Part shown: piece after piece, positions 42,011 through 51,382 of the stretch | Layout of the letters: each line of letters starts with the position of its first letter | How positions within the stretch are numbered: position 1 is the stretch's first letter | Assembly: GCF_019704135.1 (NCBI RefSeq) | Contig: NZ_AP024355.1 | Coordinates: 1,668,001 to 1,732,000 of the forward strand | Reading direction: 5' to 3' | Length of the DNA stretch: 64,000 bases | Source of the DNA: Desulfuromonas versatilis | GTDB taxonomy: Bacteria > Desulfobacterota > Desulfuromonadia > Desulfuromonadales > NIT-T3 | Position numbers and translations under genes: made by a program | The notes under the pieces: generated by a model | Databases searched by the model: none | What the model was told of the DNA's origin: nothing | Seen by the model: the letters and a program-made list of their open reading frames with translations, nothing else

Positions 42011-45000
42011 ATGCGCCACAGCAGTTTGAAAACCAAAATATCCCTGGCCGTCTCCCTGTTGATCATCGGGATTCTGTCGCTCTCCGCCCTGTTCACCTTG
42101 TGGTACTTCGAGGGAGAAATCAAGCGGCTTATCTCCGAGCAGCAATATGTCCTGATTACCGAGATCGCCGGGGATATCGATGAACGAATCGAAACCGCCC
42201 GCGACATCATCAGCGCCTGCGCCGGGCAATTTCCCGCGGAGCTGGTGTCCGATCCGGAGCAGGCCCAGCATGAGCTGGACTATCATCTCGGGGTCGGCAC
42301 CCGCCACATTTTCGACAACGGCATTTTCCTGTTCTCTCCCGACGGCATGTTGGTGGCCGAAAGCCCCTACAAGGAGGGGCGTCGCGGCCGCGACTATTCC
42401 TTTCGCGAGTATTTCCAGGAAACCCTGGCCACCGGCCGCCCCCTGGTTTCCGACCCCTATTTCTCGAGCCAGAGCCACGGGCACCCGGCCATCAACTTCA
42501 CCGCGCCGATTTTCGATGCCCGGGGCAGGATTGCCGGGGTGCTGGCCGGCAGCCTCGATCTGACCAAGGACAATTTTTTCGGTGAGCTGCAGCGCATGGC
42601 CATCGGCCAAACCGGCTACCTGTACCTGTTCGATACGCGCCGCACCATCATCATGCACAAGGATGCCAGCCGTATCCTGAAGGCGGATGTCTCCGAGGGC
42701 GCCAACCTCGCCTTCGACCGGGCTCTGCAGGGTTTCCAGGGGACAACCGAGACGATCAATTCCCGAAACCAGCCCATGCTGGTCTCCTTCAAGCGACTCA
42801 AATCCAAGGACTGGATCCTTGCCTCCAACTACCCCCTGACCGAGGCTTATCTGCCCGTGCAGCGGGCCAAGATGTACGCCGGCGGGGGGTTGGCCATCGC
42901 CAGCCTGCTGACGCTGGCCCTGGTGTGGCTGATGGTGCGGCGTCTGACCTCCCCCCTGCTGCACCTGACCGACCACATCCGCAAGGTGGCCGAACGCAAC
43001 CCGAGGCGCGGTCCGCTCGAGGTGGGGGCTCTGGATGAGGTCGGCCTGCTCGGCGAGGCCTACGGGCGGATGCTGGGCCAGCTTGAGGCCCAGGAGCTCA
43101 ACCTCGAAAACCAGCTCAATTTTTTCCAGATCCTCATCGACAACATCCCCACTCCCGTCTATTACAAGGACATCGACGGCTCCTACCTGGGCTGCAACAG
43201 CGCCTTCGAGGCCTTCTGGGGGATCTCCCGCAATCAGATCATCGGAAAAACGTTTTTCTCTGACCAGGGGCAGGACCTGGATGCCGTCCTTCGGGATGAG
43301 GAGCGGATGCAGGATTTCGAAGGAAACGGCCCGTCGGTGCAGGTGAGCGAGGCCAGGGCCACTCACAGCGACGGCCGGCCCCGGGAGATCCTGCTCTACA
43401 AAACCGCCTTTCCCAACATCGACGGGTCGCCGGGAGGGATGATTGGCTCTATCATCGACATCAGCCACCGCAAGGCGGCCGAACTGGCCCTGGCCGAACA
43501 GAAGGAGTTTTCGGAGAACCTGCTGCAGAATTCGGCGATCCCCTGCTTCGTGCTCGATGCAGAGCATCGGGTTATCATCTGGAACCGGGCCTGCGAAAGG
43601 CTCACCGGAATCTGCGCCGGCGAGGCGGTGGGCCAGAAAAGTCCCTGGCATGCATTCTACGACCGTGAGCGTCAGCTGCTCGGGGACCTGATCCTGGACC
43701 AGGCGGAGGACCAGCTGGGCGGCCTTTATGCCGTTTCTTCCAAGTCGGAACTGCTGTCAGGCGGTTTGCGCGCCGAGGGGTGGTATCCCGGGCTGGGCGG
43801 CAAGGATCGCTACCTCGCCATCGAGGCGGCCCCCCTGCGCAACAGTCGCGGCGAAATCGTCGCCGCCATCGAAAATCTGCAGGACATCACCGAACGCAAG
43901 CTGGCCGAGGAAACCCTCCGCTACCTGGCCCACGGCACCGAGGCTTCTCCCGGGGAAGAGTTCTTCGGCTCCCTGGTCCGCTACCTGAGCCGCATGCTCA
44001 ACGTCGACCTGGCGCTGGTCGGGGAGTTCGATACCGAGGACCCCAACCGGGTGCGAACCGTGGCCGTCTGCGACCGGGGCGACATGGTGGAGAATTTCGT
44101 CTATTCCCTTCGGGAAACCCCTTGCGAAGTGGTGGTCGAAGAGATCCTGTGCATCTACCCCGAGGGGGTCGCGGAACGGTTCCCGAAGGACCTGATGCTG
44201 GCGGAGATGGGGATACAGGGGTATGCGGGGGTGCGGCTGCGGGGGGCGGAAGGCAAGGTCCTGGGCATTCTGGTCGTATTGGACCGCCGGCCTCTGCAGA
44301 CTGTCGAGAGCATCCGCTCGCTCATGGAGGTTATGGCCGTGCGCGCCGCCGTGGAGCTGGAACGCCGGCGTTCCAGGGAGGCCCAGGAAAACTCCCTGTC
44401 GCTGCTGCGGGCAACCCTGGAGTCCACCGCCGATGGCATCCTGGTCACGGACAATGACGGCGGGGTGGTCACCTGCAACCGGAAATTCGCCGAAATGTGG
44501 CGCATCCCCCAGACCCTGCTGGCGAACCGAAGCAGCAGGGAACTGCTCGATTTCGTACTGCCCCAGGTCAAGGACCCCGATGGATTTCTGGAGCGGACCC
44601 GGATGCTGTCCCAGGGCAGCGAGGTCGAAGACTGGGACACGGTCCCCTTCGAGGACGGCAGGATCTACGAACGTTTCACCAAAGCCCAGCGGGTGGCGGG
44701 GGGGATCGTCGGCCGGGTGTGGAGCTTCCGGGATGTTACCCAGCGCCGACGTTTCGAGCAGGAACTGTTGAAGACCAGGGACTTCTACCTGACCATCTTC
44801 GAAGAATTCCCGGCCATGATCTGGCGCAGCAACCAGACCGGCAAATGCGATTATTTCAACCGGACCTGGCTGGACTTCACCGGCAAGAGCATGAACGAGG
44901 AGATTGGCGAACGCTGGCTGGAAAATGTCCACCCCGATGACCTCGGAACCTTCCTGGGGCAGTTTCGACAGGCCCTGCAGGCCAGGTCGATGTTCAGCGT

Positions 45001-47212
45001 CGAGCTTCGCCTCCGCCGCCATGACGGCTGCTATCGCTGGATGACCACGGTGGGGCGTCCGTTCAACGATTTCGCCGGGCGCTTTGCCGGTTTTATCGGC
45101 GCCAGTTTCGACATCACCGAGCGGCGCGAGGCCCTGGAGCAGGTGCGCAATCTTTCGCTGGCGGTGGAGCAGAGCCCCAACTCGGTGGTCGTCACCGACC
45201 TGCGCGGGCGCATCGTCTACGTCAACCCGAAGTTCACCGAGGTGTCGGGCTTCTCGCTCGAGGAGGTCCGGGGGATGACCCCGGCCGTCCTGCGCTCGGG
45301 CCGGACCACTGCCGAGGAATACCGGAAGCTCTGGAACACCATCGGCTCGGGCCAGGTATGGAAGGGGGAATTTCTCAACAAGCGAAAAACCGGCGAGCTT
45401 TTCTGGGAATCGGCCCTGATCTCCCCGGTTACCGGCCCCGATCAGAAGATCACCCATTTCGTGGCGGTCAAGGAAGATATAACCGAGCGCAAGAGAACCC
45501 AGGAAAGCGAGAGGCGCAGCAGAGGGCTCTCCGAGGCCATGACCGAGGCGACACTCTGCTTCCTGCAGCAGGGAAGCATCAACGAGGTGGCCAGAATCCT
45601 CGTCGAGCGCTGCGTTTCGCTGACCTCTTCGGCCTTCGGCTTTCTTTACGACCTCGACGGCAAGGGCGATGCGCGCATCCTGGCCACCGCAGGCCTGCCC
45701 CTGGCGGGTCAGTCCCTGCAGGTCGTTCACCAGGAGGTCAGGGCCGCTTCCCCGGAACAGGTCTATCACCTTCTCGAGCGCTCGCAGGGCCTGCTGTTCG
45801 CACCGATCGACCAGCGGCGGACCATCCTCGCGAATTCGGAGTTCCCCCGGGAACTTATGACCCAGGCCGAACAGGACCTGGGTTTCCCCGTCCGATCGTT
45901 TCTGGGGGCGCCCTTGTGCATCGGTTCGGAGGCGGTCGGCTGTATCGGCCTGATCAACAGCGAGGAGGGGTTCACCGAACGCGAACGGGTCGAGCTGGAG
46001 GCCTTCGCCCAAACGGCCGCCCTGGTCATTCAGAGCGTTCGGACCGAACTGGCCCGACAATTAGCGGAGGATTACCTTGGCCAGGCCCAGAAAATGGAGG
46101 CGGTGGGGCAGCTCGCCGGTGGGGTTGCCCACGACTTCAATAACCTGGTTACGGTAATCAACGGCTACAGCACCATGCTGGCCCGCAGCCTCAAGGACGA
46201 CCCCAAGCGCAGGCGCGAGGCGGAGACCATTCTGCAGGCGGGCGAGCGGGCCGCGGCGCTGACCCGCCAGCTGCTGGCCTTCAGCCGCCGGCAGGTGCTG
46301 GAGCCCAGGGTGCTGGACATCAATCCCCTGGTCAAGGGGCTGGACAAAATCCTGCGCGGCCTGCTGCGCGAGCAGATCGGAGTGGAAATGCTGCTCGAGC
46401 AGAATCTCGGGCGGGTCAAGGCCGATCCGGGGCAGGTGGAGCAGGTGTTGATCAATCTCGTAGTCAACTCCCGAGATGCCATCTCCGGGGATGGGAAAAT
46501 AACCATCCGAACCGCTAACGTGGAGATCGACACGGCATTCGCCCGTCAGCACAATGGCTCGGTGCCCGGCGACTATGTCATGCTCGAGGTCACCGACACC
46601 GGCGACGGGATGACCCCGGAAGTGCGCCAGCGCATTTTCGAGCCGTTCTTCACCACCAAGGAGCAGGGGCGGGGGACCGGGCTCGGGCTGGCGACCGTCT
46701 ATGGAATCGTCAAGCAGAGCGGCGGCTATATCCTGGTGGAGAGCAACCCGGGCGAGGGGACGCAGTTTCGGGTGTACCTGCCGCGCACCGCCGACAATCC
46801 CGCCGCGAATCGGCGCAGGTTGCCGACTCCGCCTCGCGAAGGACATCAGATGGTCCTGGTCGTGGAAGACGAAGCGGCGGTGCTTGCCCTGGTGGCCGAC
46901 GCCTTGCGGGGCAGCGGCTACCGGGTGCTGGCCGCACACGATCCCGCGCAGGCGCTGAAGCTTTTCGAGGGGGCGCCCGAGCAGGTGGACCTGTTGTTGA
47001 CCGACATGGTGATGCCCGAGATGAGCGGGCCGTCGCTGGCCGAGGCCCTGCGTCGCCAGCGGGCGGATCTCCGGGTCCTGTTCATGTCGGGATACAGCGA
47101 TCTCAATGAAGACGAAGGCCTGGAGGTCTTCGAAAGAAAATACTTGTTGCAGAAACCCTTTACCATGGATACCCTGCTCGCCAAAGTACATGATGTACTG
47201 GGGGCTGCATGA
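42011..47212 (+). CDS. Very large hybrid sensor kinase (CACHE-HAMP-PAS/GAF array-HisKA-HATPase-REC)
   Basis: This is a 1733-residue inner-membrane sensor. Between two membrane helices (about 14-36 and 290-310) lies a periplasmic double-CACHE domain ([24 protein letters not shown]), followed by HAMP. Cytoplasmic modules run PAS (372 on), PAS (500), GAF (640), PAS (795), PAS (923), PAS (1046) and GAF (1175). Then come HisKA with H1374 ([11 protein letters not shown]), HATPase ([20 protein letters not shown]) and a C-terminal receiver with D1665. It thus integrates an outside small ligand with several inside signals. It lies 22 bases before an HD-GYP response regulator, its probable output. ATG 42011 is preferred to 41930, which gives an untypical leader and overlaps a promoter candidate. 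Both have weak ribosome sites. Confidence 0.93.
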   Translation: MRHSSLKTKISLAVSLLIIGILSLSALFTLWYFEGEIKRLISEQQYVLITEIAGDIDERIETARDIISACAGQFPAELVSDPEQAQHELDYHLGVGTRHIFDNGIFLFSPDGMLVAESPYKEGRRGRDYSFREYFQETLATGRPLVSDPYFSSQSHGHPAINFTAPIFDARGRIAGVLAGSLDLTKDNFFGELQRMAIGQTGYLYLFDTRRTIIMHKDASRILKADVSEGANLAFDRALQGFQGTTETINSRNQPMLVSFKRLKSKDWILASNYPLTEAYLPVQRAKMYAGGGLAIASLLTLALVWLMVRRLTSPLLHLTDHIRKVAERNPRRGPLEVGALDEVGLLGEAYGRMLGQLEAQELNLENQLNFFQILIDNIPTPVYYKDIDGSYLGCNSAFEAFWGISRNQIIGKTFFSDQGQDLDAVLRDEERMQDFEGNGPSVQVSEARATHSDGRPREILLYKTAFPNIDGSPGGMIGSIIDISHRKAAELALAEQKEFSENLLQNSAIPCFVLDAEHRVIIWNRACERLTGICAGEAVGQKSPWHAFYDRERQLLGDLILDQAEDQLGGLYAVSSKSELLSGGLRAEGWYPGLGGKDRYLAIEAAPLRNSRGEIVAAIENLQDITERKLAEETLRYLAHGTEASPGEEFFGSLVRYLSRMLNVDLALVGEFDTEDPNRVRTVAVCDRGDMVENFVYSLRETPCEVVVEEILCIYPEGVAERFPKDLMLAEMGIQGYAGVRLRGAEGKVLGILVVLDRRPLQTVESIRSLMEVMAVRAAVELERRRSREAQENSLSLLRATLESTADGILVTDNDGGVVTCNRKFAEMWRIPQTLLANRSSRELLDFVLPQVKDPDGFLERTRMLSQGSEVEDWDTVPFEDGRIYERFTKAQRVAGGIVGRVWSFRDVTQRRRFEQELLKTRDFYLTIFEEFPAMIWRSNQTGKCDYFNRTWLDFTGKSMNEEIGERWLENVHPDDLGTFLGQFRQALQARSMFSVELRLRRHDGCYRWMTTVGRPFNDFAGRFAGFIGASFDITERREALEQVRNLSLAVEQSPNSVVVTDLRGRIVYVNPKFTEVSGFSLEEVRGMTPAVLRSGRTTAEEYRKLWNTIGSGQVWKGEFLNKRKTGELFWESALISPVTGPDQKITHFVAVKEDITERKRTQESERRSRGLSEAMTEATLCFLQQGSINEVARILVERCVSLTSSAFGFLYDLDGKGDARILATAGLPLAGQSLQVVHQEVRAASPEQVYHLLERSQGLLFAPIDQRRTILANSEFPRELMTQAEQDLGFPVRSFLGAPLCIGSEAVGCIGLINSEEGFTERERVELEAFAQTAALVIQSVRTELARQLAEDYLGQAQKMEAVGQLAGGVAHDFNNLVTVINGYSTMLARSLKDDPKRRREAETILQAGERAAALTRQLLAFSRRQVLEPRVLDINPLVKGLDKILRGLLREQIGVEMLLEQNLGRVKADPGQVEQVLINLVVNSRDAISGDGKITIRTANVEIDTAFARQHNGSVPGDYVMLEVTDTGDGMTPEVRQRIFEPFFTTKEQGRGTGLGLATVYGIVKQSGGYILVESNPGEGTQFRVYLPRTADNPAANRRRLPTPPREGHQMVLVVEDEAAVLALVADALRGSGYRVLAAHDPAQALKLFEGAPEQVDLLLTDMVMPEMSGPSLAEALRRQRADLRVLFMSGYSDLNEDEGLEVFERKYLLQKPFTMDTLLAKVHDVLGAA

Positions 47213-47234
47213 TATGGATCAAGGAGGATGACCG

Positions 47235-48281
47235 GTGGAATATCAGGTCCTGATCGTCGAGGATGAGGAAATCGTCAGGGATATGGAGTTCGCCACTCTC
47301 CAGGGCGAGGGCTATCTCTGCCACACCGCGGCCAACGCCGATGCCGCCAGCGAACTGGTGCAGCAGCGCAACATCGACCTGGCCCTGATCGACATCAATA
47401 TGCCCGGCCGCTCGGGAGTGCAGTTTCTCAAGGAACTGAAAGAGGCCTCTCCCGACTCGGCGGCGATCATGGTCACCGCCGTCGACGACCTGGAGACGGC
47501 CATGTATTGCCTGCAACTGGGGGCGGACGACTACATCCTCAAGCCTTTCAACCTCGACCGCATTCTCCTGAGCGTGCGCAACGCCCTGGAAAAGAGGCGC
47601 CTGGTGCTGGAAAACCGGGTCTACCAGCGCCAGCTTGAGGCCAAGGTTCGGGAGCAGACCCAGCGGATCCGCACCACCCTGGACGAACTTCAGGATGCCT
47701 ACGACAGCACCCTGGCGGCCCTGGTGCGATCCCTGGATGCCCGGGAGAAGGAGACGGGGTCGCATTCGGAGCGGGTACGCTCCTACACCCTGGCCCTGGC
47801 CGAGGTGCTGGGGGTGGAGCAGGGCCGCCGCGACGATCTCGCCATGGGCGCCCTGCTCCACGATATCGGCAAAGTCGGGGTGTCGGACAACATTCTGCTC
47901 AAGCCCGGAAAACTCGACGAGCAGGAATGGGAGGTGATGCGGCGTCACTCCCGGATCGGCTACGACATCATCTGTGGGGTCCGGTTTCTCGATAAGGCCG
48001 CCGAGGTGGTCCTCTCCCACCACGAGCGCTACGACGGGGGAGGATATCCCGATGGGCTAAAGGGGGAGGAAATCCCCCTCGGCGCGCGCATCTTCGCCAT
48101 CGCCGACACCCTGGACGCCATGACCTCCGACCGACCTTACCGCAAGGCGCTCCCTTTCCAGGCGGTGGTGGATGAACTCAAGCGTTGCAGCGGCACCCAG
48201 TTCGATCCGCGGATGGTCGAGGCGTTTCTCTCCATCCCCAAAAGGCAATGGGAAGAGATCGCCGGCAAAGCGCTTGATTAA
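47235..48281 (+). CDS. Response regulator with HD-GYP domain (RpfG type)
   Basis: The 348-residue protein has a receiver domain (phospho-acceptor D53 in LALIDINMPG, KP in YILKPFN), a coiled-coil linker, and an HD-GYP domain with HD (GALLHDIGKVG), HHERYDGGGYP and the later D-x-x-D (ADTLDAMTSDRPYR). HD-GYP enzymes hydrolyse cyclic di-GMP, so phosphorylation would change c-di-GMP levels. The start is GTG 47235, 7 bases after AAGGAGG. The ATG at 47228 is out of frame. It forms a pair with the preceding hybrid kinase. Confidence 0.96.
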   Translation: MEYQVLIVEDEEIVRDMEFATLQGEGYLCHTAANADAASELVQQRNIDLALIDINMPGRSGVQFLKELKEASPDSAAIMVTAVDDLETAMYCLQLGADDYILKPFNLDRILLSVRNALEKRRLVLENRVYQRQLEAKVREQTQRIRTTLDELQDAYDSTLAALVRSLDAREKETGSHSERVRSYTLALAEVLGVEQGRRDDLAMGALLHDIGKVGVSDNILLKPGKLDEQEWEVMRRHSRIGYDIICGVRFLDKAAEVVLSHHERYDGGGYPDGLKGEEIPLGARIFAIADTLDAMTSDRPYRKALPFQAVVDELKRCSGTQFDPRMVEAFLSIPKRQWEEIAGKALD

Positions 48282-48307
48282 TTCAGTTCGCGAGGGTATT
48301 TTGAACG

Positions 48308-48335
48308 GGCCGGTTGCAGGTTGACCGGCCTTTTT
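48308..48335 (+). terminator. Terminator after the HD-GYP gene
   Basis: GGCCGGT (48308-48314) pairs with ACCGGCC (48324-48330), followed by five Ts and further T-rich sequence. Confidence 0.9.
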
Positions 48336-48389
48336 CTTTTCTCGAAGTTTATTGGAACGTGTTTCAGGGGTCTCGCCCCCTGCCGGCGA

Positions 48390-48535
48390 CCAAACTTTTG
48401 TTCGCCCAAAAGTTTGGATCAAAAGGGCGCCCCCGTTGTCCCCACCCGCCTGCGGCGGGTTCCCTCCGCTCCGCAGACGTTTCGGGGCCGTTCACATTCG
48501 CTTCGCTCAACCTCACGGCTTGTTCCCGAAACGTC
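48390..48535. repeat. Structured intergenic repeat element ahead of rlmKL
   Basis: Three nested or adjacent perfect palindromes occur: CCAAACTTTTG/CAAAAGTTTGG (48390-48400, 48407-48417), CCCGCC/GGCGGG (48445-48450, 48454-48459) and GACGTTTCGGG/CCCGAAACGTC (48476-48486, 48525-48535). The density of palindromes and the lack of coding character suggest a dispersed MITE-like element. Genome copies were not checked. Confidence 0.6.
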
Positions 48536-48570
48536 CACTGCGCTACGGTGGGTACAAAGGGGGATTTAAA

Positions 48571-50733
48571 TTGTCAGACCTTCTCAATTTCTTCGCCACC
48601 GCCCCCAAGGGGATGGAACAGCTGCTCGCCGAGGAGCTCAACAGCCTCGGCGCCGTCGAGGCGGCCGAGGCGCGGGCCGGGGCGAGCTTTTCCGGCACCC
48701 TGGAGACCGCCTACCGGGCCTGCCTCTGGTCGCGCCTGGCGAGCCGGGTGCTGCTGCCGCTGGCGAGCTTCGCCGCCGCAGACCCCGAGGCGCTCTACCA
48801 GGGGGTGCGCTCGCTGGCCTGGCAGGAGCACCTCGCGCCCCAGGGGACGTTGGCGGTTGACTGCAGCCTCTCGGGCTCCAATATCACCCACTCCCAATTC
48901 GCCGCCCTCAAGGTCAAGGACGCCATCGTCGACCAGTTCCGCGACGCCTGCGGGGTGCGCCCCTCGGTGGACACCGAGCGGCCGGATATCCGGGTGAACC
49001 TGCACCTGCACCGCAACCAGGCGACCCTGAGTCTCGATCTCTCGGGCGAGAGCCTGCACCGCCGCGGCTACCGCGAAGAAGCGGTGCTGGCCTCGCTCAA
49101 GGAAAACCTCGCCGCCGCCATCCTCTACCGGGCCGGCTGGCCAGCGATCGCTGCTGCCGGCGGCACCCTGATCGACCCCACCTGCGGTTCGGGGACCCTG
49201 GTGCTGGAGGGGGCGCTGATCGCCGCCGACATCGCTCCGGGGCTGCAGCGCGGCTATTTCGGCTTTCTCGGTTGGAGGAAGCACGACCAGGCCGCCTGGG
49301 AGCGCCTGCTCGCCGAGGCCCGCCAGCGGCGCGAGGCCGGCCTGGAGAAGCTGCCGGTGCTGGTCGGCTACGATGCCGACCACAAGGCGATCCGCGCCGC
49401 CTGGGCCAACGCCGAGCGGGCCGGGCTGGCCAGCCGGGTGCATTTCGAAAAACGCGATCTCAAGGACCTCGATCAGCCGGGGGGCAAGGGCGTGAGAGCT
49501 GGCCTGGTGGTGGCCAATCCCCCTTACGGCGAGCGGCTCGGCGAGATCCGCGAGCTGATGCCTCTCTACGCTACCCTGGGATCGCGGCTGCGCGAATGTT
49601 TCCAAGGTTGGCGGGCCTCGATCATCACCGGCAACCCCGATCTCGGCAAGCAGATGGGGATCCGCGCCAGGCGCATGCACACCCTGTACAACGGCGCCCT
49701 GGAGTGCAAACTGCTGCACTTCGAAATCGACCCCCAATGGTTCGTCTCCGCGCCCCCCAAGGGCGCAGTTCCCGCCTCGGTGGAGGAGCTGAGCGAGGGG
49801 GCCAGGATGTTCGCCAACCGCCTGCGCAAGAACCTCAAGAACCTCGGCCGCTGGGCGAAAAAGCAAGAGATCGGCTGCTACCGGCTTTACGACGCCGATA
49901 TGCCCGAATACGCCGTGGCCGTCGATCTCTACGAGACGTGGGTGCACGTCCAGGAATACGCTCCGCCCAAGTCCATCGACCCCAAACAGGCCGAAGCGCG
50001 CCTGCAGGAGGTGGCGGCGGCGCTGCCGCTGGCGCTGGAGGTCCCCGAGGAGCGCATCTTCTACAAGGTGCGCCAGCGGCAGAAGGGGAGTGCCCAGTAC
50101 GAAAAGCTCGATCAGAAGGGGGAGTTTCACGAAGTGGCAGAGGGGAATTGCCGTTTTCTGGTCAATTTTACCGACTATCTCGACACCGGTTTGTTTCTCG
50201 ACCATCGCCCCACGCGGCAGATGATCCAGGAGCTGGCCGCCGGCAAGCGTTTTCTCAACCTGTTCGGCTACACCGGTACTGCCAGCGTCCACGCCGCCAA
50301 GGGCGGCGCCACCTCCACCACCACCGTGGACATGTCGCGCACCTATCTCGAGTGGGCGAAGAAGAACCTGGCCCTCAACGGCTTTGCCGGAAGAAACCAC
50401 CAACTGATCCAGGGAGACTGCCTGGCCTGGCTGGCCGAGCAGAAGGAGGCCTTCGAGCTGATCTTCCTCGACCCGCCGACCTTTTCCACATCCAAGCGCA
50501 TGGAGAAGACTTTCGACGTCCAGCGCGACCACGTCCCCCTGCTGCAGGCGGCCGCCCGCCTGCTCGCCCCGGGCGGGCTGCTGATCTTTTCCAACAACTA
50601 CCGCCGCTTCAAGATGGATCGCGAAGCACTCGCCGGGTTGGATTTCGAGGAGATCACCGCGCAGACCATCCCCAGGGATTTCGAACGCAATCCGCGGATT
50701 CACAACTGCTGGAAGATTACCCGGAAAGGTTAA
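48571..50733 (+). CDS. rlmL: Bifunctional 23S rRNA methyltransferase RlmKL
   Basis: The enzyme makes m2G2445 and m7G2069 in 23S rRNA (E. coli numbering), acting on the large subunit during assembly. The 720-residue product has an N-terminal THUMP domain (about 50-160) and the RlmL methyltransferase domain (DPTCGSGTLVLEGAL, catalytic NPPYGERLGE). The RlmK domain follows (FLNLFGYTGTASVHAA, DPPTFSTSK). The length is close to the 702 residues of the E. coli fusion. TTG 48571 is proposed as start because AAAGGGGG (48556-48563) lies 7 bases before it and family homology begins at SDLLNFFATAPKG. The in-frame ATG at 48352 would translate the palindromic repeat. Confidence 0.95.
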   Translation: MSDLLNFFATAPKGMEQLLAEELNSLGAVEAAEARAGASFSGTLETAYRACLWSRLASRVLLPLASFAAADPEALYQGVRSLAWQEHLAPQGTLAVDCSLSGSNITHSQFAALKVKDAIVDQFRDACGVRPSVDTERPDIRVNLHLHRNQATLSLDLSGESLHRRGYREEAVLASLKENLAAAILYRAGWPAIAAAGGTLIDPTCGSGTLVLEGALIAADIAPGLQRGYFGFLGWRKHDQAAWERLLAEARQRREAGLEKLPVLVGYDADHKAIRAAWANAERAGLASRVHFEKRDLKDLDQPGGKGVRAGLVVANPPYGERLGEIRELMPLYATLGSRLRECFQGWRASIITGNPDLGKQMGIRARRMHTLYNGALECKLLHFEIDPQWFVSAPPKGAVPASVEELSEGARMFANRLRKNLKNLGRWAKKQEIGCYRLYDADMPEYAVAVDLYETWVHVQEYAPPKSIDPKQAEARLQEVAAALPLALEVPEERIFYKVRQRQKGSAQYEKLDQKGEFHEVAEGNCRFLVNFTDYLDTGLFLDHRPTRQMIQELAAGKRFLNLFGYTGTASVHAAKGGATSTTTVDMSRTYLEWAKKNLALNGFAGRNHQLIQGDCLAWLAEQKEAFELIFLDPPTFSTSKRMEKTFDVQRDHVPLLQAAARLLAPGGLLIFSNNYRRFKMDREALAGLDFEEITAQTIPRDFERNPRIHNCWKITRKG

Positions 50734-50773
50734 ACGGGCAAATTACCTGAACCTGGATGGGCGGAGCGCAGCG

Positions 50774-50794
50774 ATGCCCATCGGCCATGGGCAT
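50774..50794 (+). other. Short hairpin between rlmKL and the deacylase gene
   Basis: ATGCCCAT (50774-50781) and ATGGGCAT (50787-50794) form an 8-bp stem with no T-run. It sits 18 bases before the ybaK-like start and could mask or expose the AAGGAG site next to it. Confidence 0.4.
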
Positions 50795-50811
50795 TTAAGG
50801 AGATTTTTCGC

Positions 50812-51285
50812 ATGCCGTCCATCGAAGAGGTGAAACACTACCTGGCTGGCGAGGGAATCGAGGTCTGGCAGTTCGACCAGCCGACCCCCAACTCGGAGGA
50901 GGCGGCGCGGGCCGTGGGTTGTTCGCCGGCCGAGATCGCCAAGAGCATCCTGTTTATCGTCGGCGGGAAGCCCCTGATGGTGGTGACCTCGGGGGATATG
51001 AAGGTGAAAAGCTCCAAGCTCAAACAGGCTGCCGGACTGAGCGGGAAGGTCAAGCTCCCGCTTGCCGACGAGGTGCTCCGCCACACCGGGTACCGCCCCG
51101 GCGGGGTCTGCCCGTTTCTGCTGCCGGGGGATCTGCCGGTGTTTCTCGATGCCTCTCTGCGACGCTTCGCCCGTATATATCCGGCGGCCGGGGACGACCA
51201 CTCCGCGGTCCCCATCTCCGTGGACTGCCTGATGGATCTGACCCTGGCCCAGGAGGTCGATGTATGCGAGCCGCTGGCAGTCTGA
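50812..51285 (+). CDS. YbaK/EbsC-family aminoacyl-tRNA deacylase
   Basis: The 157-residue protein belongs to the YbaK/ProX editing family: EEAARAVGCSPAEIAKSILFIV, the catalytic-site Lys region VKSSKLKQAAGLSGKV, GYRPGGVCPFLLPGDLPVFLD and a late DC motif. Such free-standing domains hydrolyse mischarged tRNAs, for example Cys-tRNA-Pro. The specificity here is unknown. AAGGAG precedes the ATG. It is convergent with the PAS kinase gene, with a small CCCCC/GGGGG hairpin (51292-51305) in the 97-base gap. Confidence 0.93.
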   Translation: MPSIEEVKHYLAGEGIEVWQFDQPTPNSEEAARAVGCSPAEIAKSILFIVGGKPLMVVTSGDMKVKSSKLKQAAGLSGKVKLPLADEVLRHTGYRPGGVCPFLLPGDLPVFLDASLRRFARIYPAAGDDHSAVPISVDCLMDLTLAQEVDVCEPLAV

Positions 51286-51382
51286 CCTGGTCCCCCCGCA
51301 GGGGGATCTAGGCGCCCTGCGGGTTGCGCACGGCACTTCGGACTCCAGGCCGCATCCCCCGCTTACCGCAGCCCGCTTCCCC

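Noticed and set aside
48352-48570. N-terminal extension of RlmKL from ATG 48352
   Set aside because: It would translate a palindromic repeat, has no homology to the family, and a good ribosome-binding site precedes TTG 48571.
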